NCBI RefSeq assembly: GCF_023195885.1
Contig: NZ_JALPKO010000010.1
Span: 36,665 to 100,664 of the forward strand
Source: Methylonatrum kenyense
Lineage (GTDB): Bacteria > Pseudomonadota > Gammaproteobacteria > Nitrococcales > Aquisalimonadaceae
Direction of reading: 5' to 3'
Length of the DNA stretch: 64,000 nt
Translations under genes and position numbers: made by a program
Notes under the pieces: model-generated
What the model was told of the DNA's origin: nothing
What the model saw: only the letters and a program-made list of their open reading frames with translations
The model's database searches: none
Part shown: one piece after another, positions 41,741 through 49,913 of the stretch
Layout: the number at the start of each line of letters is the position of its first letter
Numbering within the stretch: position 1 is the first letter of the stretch

Positions 41741-42637
41741 ATGTGGTTCAAGAATCTCTGTCTCTACCAGTTCGAATCCGCTTTCCCGCTGGACGCCGAG
41801 TCCCTGGCCGACAAACTCGCGGCGTTCGCCTTCCGCCCCTGCGGCAAGCTGGACCTGGAATCCGCCGGCTGGGCCTCGCCACTGGGCGATGCCTACGAGC
41901 CGCTGGTGCATGCGGCCAACGGCTATTTCATGATCTGCCTGAAGGAGGAGAGCAAGCTGCTGCCGGCCTCGGTGATCAAGGACGTGCTGGACGAACGGGT
42001 CGGTGAACTGCAGGACAAGGAGGCTCGCAAGGTCCGCAAGCGGGAGAAGGACCGGTTGAAGGACGAAATCGTGATCGACCTGCTACCGCGGGCCTTCAGC
42101 CGCAGCCGCCGGACCTATGCCTACATCGACACCCACGAGGGCTGGCTGGTGGTGGATGCCGGTACCTGGAACCGGGCCGAGGAACTCACCGAGCGGCTGC
42201 GCGACGCCCTGGGCAGCCTGCCGATTACGCCGCCGCAGTTTGATGCGGCGCCGCAGGCGGTAATGACCCGCTGGCTCGCCAGCGGCCAGATGCCGAGTGA
42301 TTTCAGCCTCGGCGAGGAATGCGTGCTGGTGGACCCGGAACTGGAAGGCGGCGAGGTGCGCTGCAAGCGCCAGGACCTGAGCGCGAACGAGATCCGCAAC
42401 CACATCAGCGCCGGCAAGCGCGTCGGCCGCCTGGCGCTGAACTGGCAGGACCGGATGAGCTTCCTGCTGGACGCGGACAGCAGCATCAAACGTCTGCGTT
42501 TCAACGATGTCATTGCAGAGGACTCGGGTGATCTGGAAGCCGAGTCCGAACTGGAACGCTTCGACAGCGACTTCTCGGTGATGACCCTGGAACTGGCACG
42601 CCTGATTCCGCGGTTAGTGGAGGTGATGAAGGAATAA
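41741..42637 (+). CDS. rdgC: Recombination-associated protein RdgC
   Basis: 298 residues, near the 303 of E. coli RdgC. MWFKNLCLYQF at the start, LLPASVIKDVLDERV, and FLLDADSSIKRLRFNDVI near the C-terminus are typical. RdgC forms a ring around double-stranded DNA and restrains RecA. It stands alone, flanked by AACGTTTTA motifs on both sides and by the terminal-inverted-repeat element upstream. Confidence 0.95.
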   Translation: MWFKNLCLYQFESAFPLDAESLADKLAAFAFRPCGKLDLESAGWASPLGDAYEPLVHAANGYFMICLKEESKLLPASVIKDVLDERVGELQDKEARKVRKREKDRLKDEIVIDLLPRAFSRSRRTYAYIDTHEGWLVVDAGTWNRAEELTERLRDALGSLPITPPQFDAAPQAVMTRWLASGQMPSDFSLGEECVLVDPELEGGEVRCKRQDLSANEIRNHISAGKRVGRLALNWQDRMSFLLDADSSIKRLRFNDVIAEDSGDLEAESELERFDSDFSVMTLELARLIPRLVEVMKE

Positions 42638-42711
42638 AAAACGTTTAACGTTTTAGGTTTTATGTTTTAAGTCAGTGGCTTAAAACGTAAAACGTTACAC
42701 TTAAAACGTTT
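42636..42711 (+). repeat. AT-rich AAAACGT motif (copy 2)
   Basis: Contains AACGTTTAACGTTTTAGGTT, TTAAAACGTAAAACGTTACA and CTTAAAACGTTT. It covers the whole gap between the convergent rdgC and tesA genes. Confidence 0.65.
42659..42691. terminator. Bidirectional stem-loop between rdgC and tesA
   Basis: TTTATGTTTTAAG (42659-42671), loop TCAGTGG, CTTAAAACGTAAA (42679-42691): 13 paired positions with one G-T pair. A/T-rich arms on both strands suit termination of either transcript, though the stem is not GC-rich. Confidence 0.5.
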
Positions 42712-43345
42712 CTCGGTTCTCCAGCATCGCTTCCAGCTTCCTCCATACATTATCGAGGATCAGCGGCTGTGCTTCTTCGGTCGGATGGATGCGGTCGTCC
42801 ATGAACAGTTCCGGTCGGTGGTCGAAGCCGTCGAGAATTCCGGGCAGCAAGGCGACGTCGGTGTTGTCGGCGACACTGGCGAAGACTTGCTCGAAGCGTT
42901 CCAGATAGGCAGCACCGTAGTTGGGCGGCATGCGGACACCGGCGAGCAACACCTCGGCGCCCGCCTCCCGGGCGGTTTCGACCATGGCCTGCAGGTTGCG
43001 CTCGATCTCGGCCGGCGGTAATCCCTGCAGGCCGTCGTTTCCGCCGAGGGCGATGATGACCAGGTCGGGCTCATGTTCATCCATGGCCCGGGGCAGGCGG
43101 CTCAGTCCGCCGCGGGTGATCTCGCCACTGATGCTGACGTTGAGGGCCTTCCAGTGGGGCGCTGTCTCACTCAGGCGTTCGTTCAGCAAATGTACCCAAC
43201 CGTTTTCGGTGGACATGTTGTAGGCCGCCGACAGGCTGTCGCCAAGAACCAGTATCTGGCGCTGCTCGGCGAACGCGGCCGGGCCCATGAGCGTCACAAG
43301 CAGCAGCGCGGCCAGCAATCGGCGCACGGCGACGAGGGGTGTCAT
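42701..43345 (-). CDS. tesA: Periplasmic GDSL lysophospholipase/thioesterase I
   Basis: 214 residues from ATG 43345; 43384 gives 227. LLAALLLVTLMGPAAFA is a signal peptide. ILVLGDSLSAAYNM holds the nucleophile Ser, IIALGGNDGLQG the oxyanion residues and DDRIHPTEEAQ the catalytic Asp and His. The enzyme hydrolyses acyl esters and thioesters in the periplasm. Placed divergently from ybbA-ybbP, as in E. coli. If both genes use the central ATGs, their start codons overlap on opposite strands. Confidence 0.94.
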   Translation of the reverse strand: MTPLVAVRRLLAALLLVTLMGPAAFAEQRQILVLGDSLSAAYNMSTENGWVHLLNERLSETAPHWKALNVSISGEITRGGLSRLPRAMDEHEPDLVIIALGGNDGLQGLPPAEIERNLQAMVETAREAGAEVLLAGVRMPPNYGAAYLERFEQVFASVADNTDVALLPGILDGFDHRPELFMDDRIHPTEEAQPLILDNVWRKLEAMLENRETF

Positions 43346-44021
43346 GACGGACAGGATGGTCTTGCGGGCGGATGATCTGGGCATGTGTTTTCATGGTCCT
43401 GAGGGCGAGATCCGTTTGTTCCGGAACCTCGCATTAAACATCACCGCCGGCGAGACGGTGGCCATTCTTGGTGCCTCGGGCTCGGGCAAGTCGACCTTGC
43501 TTGGCCTGCTGGCCGGACTGGACACGCCCAGCGAGGGCCGCATCCTCATCGGCGACACCGATATCACGGCGCTGGACGAGGACCAGCGTGCGATTCTGCG
43601 CGGCCGCGAGCTGGGCTTCGTGTTCCAGGCCTTTCATCTGCTCTCCGGTCTGACCGCGCTGGAGAACGTAATGCTCCCGCTGGAGCTGGCCGGCACGTCA
43701 GGTGCCAGCGAAACCGCGACCCGGGCGCTTGCCGACGTGGGCCTGGCCGAGCGCCGGGGTCATTATCCGCGACAGCTCTCCGGCGGTGAACAGCAGCGGG
43801 TGGCGATTGCCCGTGCCTTCGTCACCGGACCGCGGCTGCTGTTGGCCGACGAGCCCACCGGCAATCTGGACCAGACCACCGGCGGGCGGGTTTCCGACCT
43901 GCTGTTCAGTCGCAACCGCGAAGCCGGCACCACGCTGGTGCTGGTGACGCACGATCCGCTGCTGGCCCGCCGCTGTGACCGTGTCCTGCAGCTCAGCGAT
44001 GGCCGGCTGGAGGCCGCGTGA
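43344..44021 (+). CDS. ybbA: ABC transporter ATP-binding protein (YbbA)
   Basis: 225 residues from ATG 43344; ATG 43356 is possible. Walker [10 protein letters not shown], signature [12 protein letters not shown] and Walker [13 protein letters not shown] place it in the MacB/LolD-like group. It partners the YbbP permease encoded next, overlapping by four bases (GTGA). Such pairs work as mechanotransmission or lipoprotein-release ATPases rather than classical transporters. The frame is open to 43287, but that region is the start of tesA on the other strand. Confidence 0.93.
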   Translation: MTDRMVLRADDLGMCFHGPEGEIRLFRNLALNITAGETVAILGASGSGKSTLLGLLAGLDTPSEGRILIGDTDITALDEDQRAILRGRELGFVFQAFHLLSGLTALENVMLPLELAGTSGASETATRALADVGLAERRGHYPRQLSGGEQQRVAIARAFVTGPRLLLADEPTGNLDQTTGGRVSDLLFSRNREAGTTLVLVTHDPLLARRCDRVLQLSDGRLEAA

Positions 44022-46504
44022 AGGAGCTGCGCTACGCCGCACGCCTGTTGCGACGTGACTGGAAGGCCGGCGAACTGCGGCTGTTGGCGGTCTCGCTGAT
44101 TCTGGCGGTCACCGCTATCACCGCCGTCGCCTGGCTGGCGGACCGGGTGGCCGGTGGCACCGAGGGCCGGGCGGCCGAGCTGCTGGGCGGCGACCGGGCG
44201 GTCATCGGCAGCGAACCGCTGCCCGAGGAACTCATCGAGCAGGCCCGGCAACGCGATTTGACGCTGAGCCGCACGCTGGAGTTCCCGAGCGTTGTGCTGT
44301 TCGGCGAGCAGACCCAGCTGGCTTCGGTCAAGGCGGTCGAATCGGGTTATCCGCTGCGCGGCAGCCTGCTGGTGGGTGGCGACCCGGATGACAGTGCTCG
44401 ACAGACCCGGGAGGTGCCGCGCAGCGGCGAGGTCTGGGTCGAGCCCCGTCTGCTGCTGCAACTGGATGCGGCGCCCGGTGACACCATCGACCTAGGGGCC
44501 AGTCGGTTCACCATCGGCAAGATGCTGTTCCTGGAACCGGATCGCGGCGGCGGCTTCCAGACCCTGTCACCGCGGCTGATGATGAACCAGGCCGATGTGG
44601 CCGACACCGGGCTGGTCCAGGCGGCGAGCCGGGTGCGCTACGGTCTGCTGGTGGCCGGTGCCGAGGAGGCGGTGGCGGGCTGGAGCGCGGCGATCGAGCC
44701 CCTGCTTGGTGACGGCCTGCGGCTGCAGCGCCCGGGCCAGGGACAGGCTGGAGTGGGCCGCGCGATCGAGGCCGCGCAGCGTTTTCTGGGCCTCAGCGCG
44801 CTGTTGACCGTGGTCGTCGGTGGGGTGGGCATGCTGCTGACCATCCGCCGCTATGCGGCCCGGCATCTGGACCGGGTAGCCATCATGCGTTGCCTGGGCG
44901 CGACGGAGCGCCAGATCGGTTTGATACTCAGCTGGAAGCTGTTTCTGCTGGGCCTGCTCACGGCGGCCGTCGGCACGCTGCTCGGCTTCGGGCTGCACCT
45001 GGCAATGCTGGCGCTGGTGGCCGATCTGCTGCCTGAACTCCCGGCGGCGGGCTGGCGTCCCGCGGCCAGCGGCGTGATCGCCGCCCAGACCATCCTGCTG
45101 GGTTTTGCCTTGCCCACCGTGCTGCGCCTGCGTCGGGTTCCGCCGCTGCGTGTCCTGCGCCGCGAGCTGGGCGAGCAGGTCCTGCGCGGTGCCGGCATCT
45201 ATCCGCTGGCGTTGACGGCGGTGTTCCTGCTGATGTGGTGGCAGGCGGGTGATCTGCGGCTGGCCATCTGGGTATTCGCTGCGGTGCTGGGCACCTTGCT
45301 GGTGCTGGGGCTTGCGGCCTTCGCCCTGGTGCAGGGACTGCGGGCGCTGCGTCGGGGCCGCAGCGGCATCATCCTGCGTTTGTCCGGTCTGACCCGGCGG
45401 CCGCTCACCGCCAGTATCCAGATCATGGCACTGGGCCTCGGGCTGATGGCGCTGCTGCTCCTGACCGTGGTCCGTGGCGATCTGCTTGCCACCTGGCAGG
45501 ACAGCGTGCCGACGGACGCGGCCAACCATTTCCTGATCAATATCCAGCCGGACGAGGCGACGGCGGTGGAGCAGCGCCTGCGCGAGGCCGGCATCGAGGC
45601 CGAAGTCTACCCGATGGTGCGTGGTCGGCTGGTGCAGATCAACGACGAGACCGTGCGGCCGGATGACTATCCGGATCCGCAGACACGGCGGCTGATGGCC
45701 CGCGAGTTCAACCTGTCGCAGATGGCCACGTTGCCCGAGGACAACACCGTCGCCGCGGGCAGCTTCTGGGACGAGGACGCAGCGGATCCGGCCTTCTCGG
45801 TGGAGGTGGATATCGCCGAGCGCCTCGGTGTGTCGGTGGGTGACACGCTGACCTTCGAGGCCGGTGGCAGCCGCTACAGCGCCACCATCAGCAACCTGCG
45901 CGAGGTGCGCTGGGACAGCTTCAACGTCAACTTCTTCGTCGCCTCGTCGCCGGGGGTGCTGGACGACGCGCCGGCGACCTATATCACCAGTTTTCACCTG
46001 CCCGCCGACCAGCGACGGCTGATGATCGAGCTGGTACGCGCCTATCCCAGCGTCACGGTGATCGATATCGACGCGATCCTGGATACCGTGCGCGGCATCA
46101 TGGACCAGGGCACGCGGGTGGTGGAGCTGATGGCGTTGCTGACCCTGTTCGCCGGCATCGTCGTGCTGCTGGCGGCACTTCAGGTGACGCGTGAGGAGCG
46201 GCGCTTCGAGGGCGCACTGCTGCGCTCGGTGGGTGCAAGCCGGGAGCAAATCCGGCGCCTGGCTCTGGGCGAGTTCCTGCTGCTTGGTGGCACTGCCGGG
46301 CTGCTGGCCGGCCTGGGCGCCGCGATTGCCGGTCATCTCATGGCCAGCCGGCTGTTCGAGCTGGACTATGCCTTCAATCCCTGGCTGCCGCTGCTCGGTG
46401 CCGGCGCCGGCGCCCTGGTCGTCACCGTGGCCGGTCTGCTGGCGACCCGCGGTCTGTACCGCAGTTCGCCGATGCAATTGCTGAAAGGTGCCGAGGAGGG
46501 TTGA
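44018..46504 (+). CDS. ybbP: FtsX-like ABC permease (YbbP)
   Basis: 828 residues from GTG 44018. An N-terminal membrane helix ([20 protein letters not shown]) is followed by a large periplasmic domain. Two FtsX domains follow (residues ~255-375 and ~700-820) with helices such as [15 protein letters not shown]. The ten-helix layout matches E. coli YbbP (804 residues). With YbbA and next to tesA it forms a conserved gene set whose substrate is not known. Confidence 0.93.
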   Translation: MKELRYAARLLRRDWKAGELRLLAVSLILAVTAITAVAWLADRVAGGTEGRAAELLGGDRAVIGSEPLPEELIEQARQRDLTLSRTLEFPSVVLFGEQTQLASVKAVESGYPLRGSLLVGGDPDDSARQTREVPRSGEVWVEPRLLLQLDAAPGDTIDLGASRFTIGKMLFLEPDRGGGFQTLSPRLMMNQADVADTGLVQAASRVRYGLLVAGAEEAVAGWSAAIEPLLGDGLRLQRPGQGQAGVGRAIEAAQRFLGLSALLTVVVGGVGMLLTIRRYAARHLDRVAIMRCLGATERQIGLILSWKLFLLGLLTAAVGTLLGFGLHLAMLALVADLLPELPAAGWRPAASGVIAAQTILLGFALPTVLRLRRVPPLRVLRRELGEQVLRGAGIYPLALTAVFLLMWWQAGDLRLAIWVFAAVLGTLLVLGLAAFALVQGLRALRRGRSGIILRLSGLTRRPLTASIQIMALGLGLMALLLLTVVRGDLLATWQDSVPTDAANHFLINIQPDEATAVEQRLREAGIEAEVYPMVRGRLVQINDETVRPDDYPDPQTRRLMAREFNLSQMATLPEDNTVAAGSFWDEDAADPAFSVEVDIAERLGVSVGDTLTFEAGGSRYSATISNLREVRWDSFNVNFFVASSPGVLDDAPATYITSFHLPADQRRLMIELVRAYPSVTVIDIDAILDTVRGIMDQGTRVVELMALLTLFAGIVVLLAALQVTREERRFEGALLRSVGASREQIRRLALGEFLLLGGTAGLLAGLGAAIAGHLMASRLFELDYAFNPWLPLLGAGAGALVVTVAGLLATRGLYRSSPMQLLKGAEEG

Positions 46505-46634
46505 GTCTGCGTGGTTGCGTTGCCGCATCAGCATGTAGACTGCGGATCAGTTTTTGCGGGTCGTGCCTCGCTTGAGGGTCTATGTTGAGCGGTACGCGCG
46601 GGCCAGTGGGCGTTTCCTCAGTGGGAGTCAATGG

Positions 46635-47057
46635 ATGTACGGCGGCTACTATTTCGAAGATCTGGAAGTGGGGATGTCGGTGCAGTACGGGCGCACCGTG
46701 ACGGAGTCGGATATCGGCGCCTTTGCTGGCGTCAGCGGTGATTTCAATCCGGTGCATACGAACGAGGAGTTCGCCTCGGGCACGCGCTTCAAGGGGCGTA
46801 TCGCCCACGGCATGCTGATGGGCGCATTCATTTCCACGGCGGTGGGCACGCGACTGCCCGGGGAAGGTTCGATCTACGTCAGCCAGAACCTTCACTTTCG
46901 CGGACCGGTGCGCAGCGGCGACACCGTAACGGTGCAAGTGGCGGTGACCGATCTCAATCCCGAGCGGCGGTTCGTGACCCTGGAAACCCGTGCCCTGGTC
47001 GGTGGCCGTGCCGTGGTGCAAGGGGAAGCCGTGATGTTGGTGCCGGCCCGCCCATGA
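46635..47057 (+). CDS. MaoC-like (R)-specific enoyl hydratase
   Basis: 140 residues from ATG 46635 with GGGAG at 46623-46627. The frame is open to 46554 without a ribosome site. DIGAFAGVSGDFNPVHTNEE holds the catalytic Asp and His (SGDFNPVH) of the hot-dog hydratase family, and RIAHGMLMGAFIS follows. It hydrates trans-2-enoyl thioesters (PhaJ-like) or acts on related acyl substrates. It overlaps the DUF432 gene by four bases. Confidence 0.9.
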   Translation: MYGGYYFEDLEVGMSVQYGRTVTESDIGAFAGVSGDFNPVHTNEEFASGTRFKGRIAHGMLMGAFISTAVGTRLPGEGSIYVSQNLHFRGPVRSGDTVTVQVAVTDLNPERRFVTLETRALVGGRAVVQGEAVMLVPARP

Positions 47058-47881
47058 GTGGGTCGCCGGGCGTCGGACAGCAGCAAGCCCCGGAAAAAGA
47101 GCGCTGGTTCGGCGAATTCGAGGTGCCCATTGGTACATCCTTGCATTGGCGGCTTGGCCCGCTGAGCTTCAGCGTGCAACGGACCGAGGGCGAATGGCGG
47201 CTTCAGAAGGATGCCTCCGGCGATGTCTACGATTCGACGCTGAACCTGGAACGGCATGCGCAGGCCGAGGAGGAGCCGCTGGACAGTTCGGTGCAGCGCT
47301 TTCTGGTGGCCAATGACAGCAGTCGCCTGCGGGTCGGTATCCTGTTGCCGGACCGCTCCATCGTTTCGCGTCCGTCGACACCGGTCAGCATTCCGCCCGG
47401 CGAGACCGTGCGCTTCTATCTGAGCTATCCGGTCTGGATCAGCCTGGCGGTGGGCGAGCAGGCACGCCTGCTGACCGAGTTTCCCAGTCATCAGCTGTCC
47501 GATACCTGGTTCGGGCCCAATACACGGCTGGGTTCGGTGTGCTATGCCACGCGCACCCGCTGCCGGCTTGATCTGCACCAGTATCCCCACATCCCGAATC
47601 GCGCCAACACGCCGCTGGTGGTGAGGAATCTGGCGGCCGACACGCTGCATATCGAAAAATTGCAGTTGCCGGTGGCCACGCTCAGCGTCTACCGGGCCGA
47701 GGCGGACGGCTGGCTCTGGACCGAGACCGTGACCGTGACCCGACGCGAGGATGGGGATATGGCGGAGTTGCTGACCGGCAGCGGCGCGCCCGCGCAGGCA
47801 GGCACCGCCGAACTGGTCTCCGGGCCGCGGCAGAAGGTGCAGCGCCATGCGGTCTTTCGCGCTTTCAGCGCATTGTTCTGA
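47054..47881 (+). CDS. DUF432 domain protein
   Basis: 275 residues, mostly beta strands by pattern, no signal peptide or clear membrane helix. WFGEFEVPIGTSLHWRLGPL at the start, RPSTPVSIPPGETVRFYLSY and FPSHQLSDTWFGPNTRLGSV in the middle match DUF432. Its genes are often next to mechanosensitive channel genes, as here (9 bases before an mscS-like gene). A role in modulating the channel is inferred from that pairing. Confidence 0.85.
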   Translation: MSGSPGVGQQQAPEKERWFGEFEVPIGTSLHWRLGPLSFSVQRTEGEWRLQKDASGDVYDSTLNLERHAQAEEEPLDSSVQRFLVANDSSRLRVGILLPDRSIVSRPSTPVSIPPGETVRFYLSYPVWISLAVGEQARLLTEFPSHQLSDTWFGPNTRLGSVCYATRTRCRLDLHQYPHIPNRANTPLVVRNLAADTLHIEKLQLPVATLSVYRAEADGWLWTETVTVTRREDGDMAELLTGSGAPAQAGTAELVSGPRQKVQRHAVFRAFSALF

Positions 47882-47890
47882 CGAGGTGGC

Positions 47891-48772
47891 GTGATGCTGT
47901 CTGATCTCGGATCCGGACTCTGGGCCCAGTTCGTTGCCCTGAACTGGGCGGCCATCGCCCAGGCGGCGACGCTGTTGATCGTGGGACTGTTCGCAGCACG
48001 GTTGGCGGCACGCGGCGTCGAACGGTTGATTGGCGGCCGCTTCGACGTGCACCAGGCAACGATTATCCGCCGGCTGGTGTTCTACGTGCTGGTCGGTCTG
48101 GTGGTGGCGACCGCGCTGCACCAGCTGGGGTTTCGGCTTGGGGTGCTGCTCGGTGCCGCGGGTATCCTGACCGTGGCCATCGGCTTCGCCTCGCAGACCT
48201 CGGCCTCGAATCTGATCAGCGGTCTGTTCGTGCTGGCCGAGCGGCCGTTCCAGATCGGCGACACGGTCAAGGTGGCGGATGTTACCGGCGAAGTGCTGGC
48301 CATCGATCTGCTGTCGGTGAAGCTGCGGACCTTCGACAACCTGTTCGTCCGGATCCCGAACGAAACCATGATGAAGAGCTTCGTCACCAATTTCTCGCGC
48401 TTTCCGATCCGGCGTTATGACCTGCAGCTCGGGGTCGCCTACGGTGAGGACATGGCGCGCGTGCAGAAACTGATCGAGACGGTGGCGGATCGAAACCCGT
48501 TGTGCCTGGTGGAGCCCAAGCCGCAGGTGATCTTCCAGGGATTCGGCAGTTCCTCGGTGGACGTGCAGGTATCCGTCTGGGCCCGGCGCGAAAACTTCCT
48601 GGCCTTGCGTAATTCCCTGCCGCTGGAGATCAAGCGCGCTTTCGACGAGGAAGGCGTGGAAATCCCGTTTCCGCATCTGAGCCTGTATGCCGGCAAGCAC
48701 AGTGCGCCGTTGCCGGTGCGGCAGGATGCGGGCATCGAACTGCCCGAGCAGCAACGAGGAGAATCCGAATGA
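47891..48772 (+). CDS. mscS: Small-conductance mechanosensitive channel (MscS family)
   Basis: 293 residues. Membrane helices lie at ~15-45 and ~60-110, the pore helix block is GAAGILTVAIGFASQTSASN, and the beta domain starts LAERPFQIGDTVKV. KLRTFDNLFVRIPNETMMK and the C-terminal alpha/beta part follow. It opens under membrane tension to release solutes on osmotic downshock. It overlaps fabI by four bases, so MaoC-DUF432-MscS-FabI look like one operon. Confidence 0.94.
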   Translation: MMLSDLGSGLWAQFVALNWAAIAQAATLLIVGLFAARLAARGVERLIGGRFDVHQATIIRRLVFYVLVGLVVATALHQLGFRLGVLLGAAGILTVAIGFASQTSASNLISGLFVLAERPFQIGDTVKVADVTGEVLAIDLLSVKLRTFDNLFVRIPNETMMKSFVTNFSRFPIRRYDLQLGVAYGEDMARVQKLIETVADRNPLCLVEPKPQVIFQGFGSSSVDVQVSVWARRENFLALRNSLPLEIKRAFDEEGVEIPFPHLSLYAGKHSAPLPVRQDAGIELPEQQRGESE

Positions 48773-49542
48773 CTGAATTCCTGTCTCTCGCCGGCAAGAA
48801 AGGCTTGGTGGTCGGCGTTGCCAACGAGAACAGCATTGCCTGGTCCTGTGCGCGACATTTTCATCAGCTCGGTGCGGATCTGGCGATGACCTATGTCAAC
48901 GACAAGGCGCTGAAATGGGTGGAACCGCTCGCCAAGCGGGTCGATGCCGACCCGTTCCTGCCCTGCGACGTGCGCGAACCCGGTCAGCTCGAGGCGGTGT
49001 TCGCGGAACTGGAACAACGCTGGGGCAAAGTCGATTTCCTGCTGCATTCGATTGCCTTCGCGCCGCTGGAGGACCTGCATGGGCGGGTTGTGGACAGCAG
49101 CCAGGGTGGTTTCATGCAGGCGATGGATGTCTCCTGTCATTCCTTCATCCGCATGGCGCGGCTGGCTGAACCGTTGATGGCCGATGGCGGTGCCTTGCTG
49201 ACCGTGAGCTTCTACGGTTCCGAGAAGGTGGTGGACGATTACAACCTGATGGGGCCGGTGAAGGCTGCGCTGGAGAGCAGCGTCCGTTACATGGCCGCCG
49301 AGCTCGGGCCGCAGCATATCCGGGTGCATGCGCTGTCGCCGGGCCCGCTGCAAACCCGCGCGGCCTCGGGTATTGCCCGCTTTGACGAGATGATGGAACG
49401 AACCCGGAAACGGGCACCGCAGGCCCAGCTCGCCGACATCGATGACGTCGGTGCCATGGCGGCGTTCCTGGTGAGCGACCGGGCGAAAACCCTGACCGGC
49501 AATATCACCTATATCGATGCCGGTTACCACGTGATTGGTTGA
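48769..49542 (+). CDS. fabI: Enoyl-[acyl-carrier-protein] reductase (NADH)
   Basis: 257 residues. GVANENSIAWSCARHFHQLG is the cofactor loop typical of FabI, LLHSIAFAP follows, and the active-site Tyr158 and Lys165 are in YNLMGPVKAALES, with Tyr149 (SFYGSEK) also matching. It reduces enoyl-ACP in the last step of each fatty-acid elongation cycle. The terminal-inverted-repeat element begins four bases after its stop. Confidence 0.95.
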   Translation: MTEFLSLAGKKGLVVGVANENSIAWSCARHFHQLGADLAMTYVNDKALKWVEPLAKRVDADPFLPCDVREPGQLEAVFAELEQRWGKVDFLLHSIAFAPLEDLHGRVVDSSQGGFMQAMDVSCHSFIRMARLAEPLMADGGALLTVSFYGSEKVVDDYNLMGPVKAALESSVRYMAAELGPQHIRVHALSPGPLQTRAASGIARFDEMMERTRKRAPQAQLADIDDVGAMAAFLVSDRAKTLTGNITYIDAGYHVIG

Positions 49543-49545
49543 GCG

Positions 49546-49911
49546 AGGGAAACACTGATCTATTCTCGCGTCTGCGCCCGAGACCGGTTTTGGTCATCTG
49601 GCAAGGCGCGGTGCCGGTTCGGTAGAGGCGTAGGGTGGGTCAAGCGAAGCGGACCCACGCAGTGTGATCTGTTGGCGGGACAACAACGGTGTTCGGACAA
49701 GGAAGGTGTTCGGACAAACCAGAGCCGGGGTGCGCATTGGCGGCGGCGGTGATCGAGCGCGCGTTGGCACCATGGTAACGGATCACACCGCGTGGGTCCG
49801 CTGCGCTTAATGCACCCTACGCTTCGTGCGCAACTCGCCTTGCCGCGGAAAAAAATGAGGACTCCAACGCAGGCGCGCGAATACATCAGTGTTTCACTTC
49901 AGAGTTTCCCT
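49546..49911 (+). mobile_element. Terminal-inverted-repeat element with nested composite repeat (366 bases)
   Basis: Left end AGGGAAACACTGATCTATTC and right end GAATACATCAGTGTTTC...GTTTCCCT. A short duplicated piece (ACTTCAGAGTTTC) is inserted in the right end. The interior contains the full 193-base composite repeat at 49629-49821. Outer parts match the 195-base copy at 41435 base for base over long runs. It occupies the whole space between fabI (stop 49542) and the next gene (ATG 49914). No transposase. Confidence 0.85.
49629..49821 (+). repeat. Composite repeat, full copy (193 bases) inside the element
   Basis: CGTAGGGTGGGTCAAGCGAA...GTGTGAT, then GTGTTCGGACAAGGAAG and GTGTTCGGACAAACC (49689-49718), a GC-rich linker, then GATCACACCGCGTGGGTCCG...CACCCTACG. 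Same order and identical length to 10975-11167. Confidence 0.85.
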
Positions 49912-49913
49912 AA

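Noticed and set aside
44567-46534. A 655-codon minus-strand frame over ybbP
   Set aside because: Antisense to a clear FtsX-type permease; Gln- and His-rich shadow composition.
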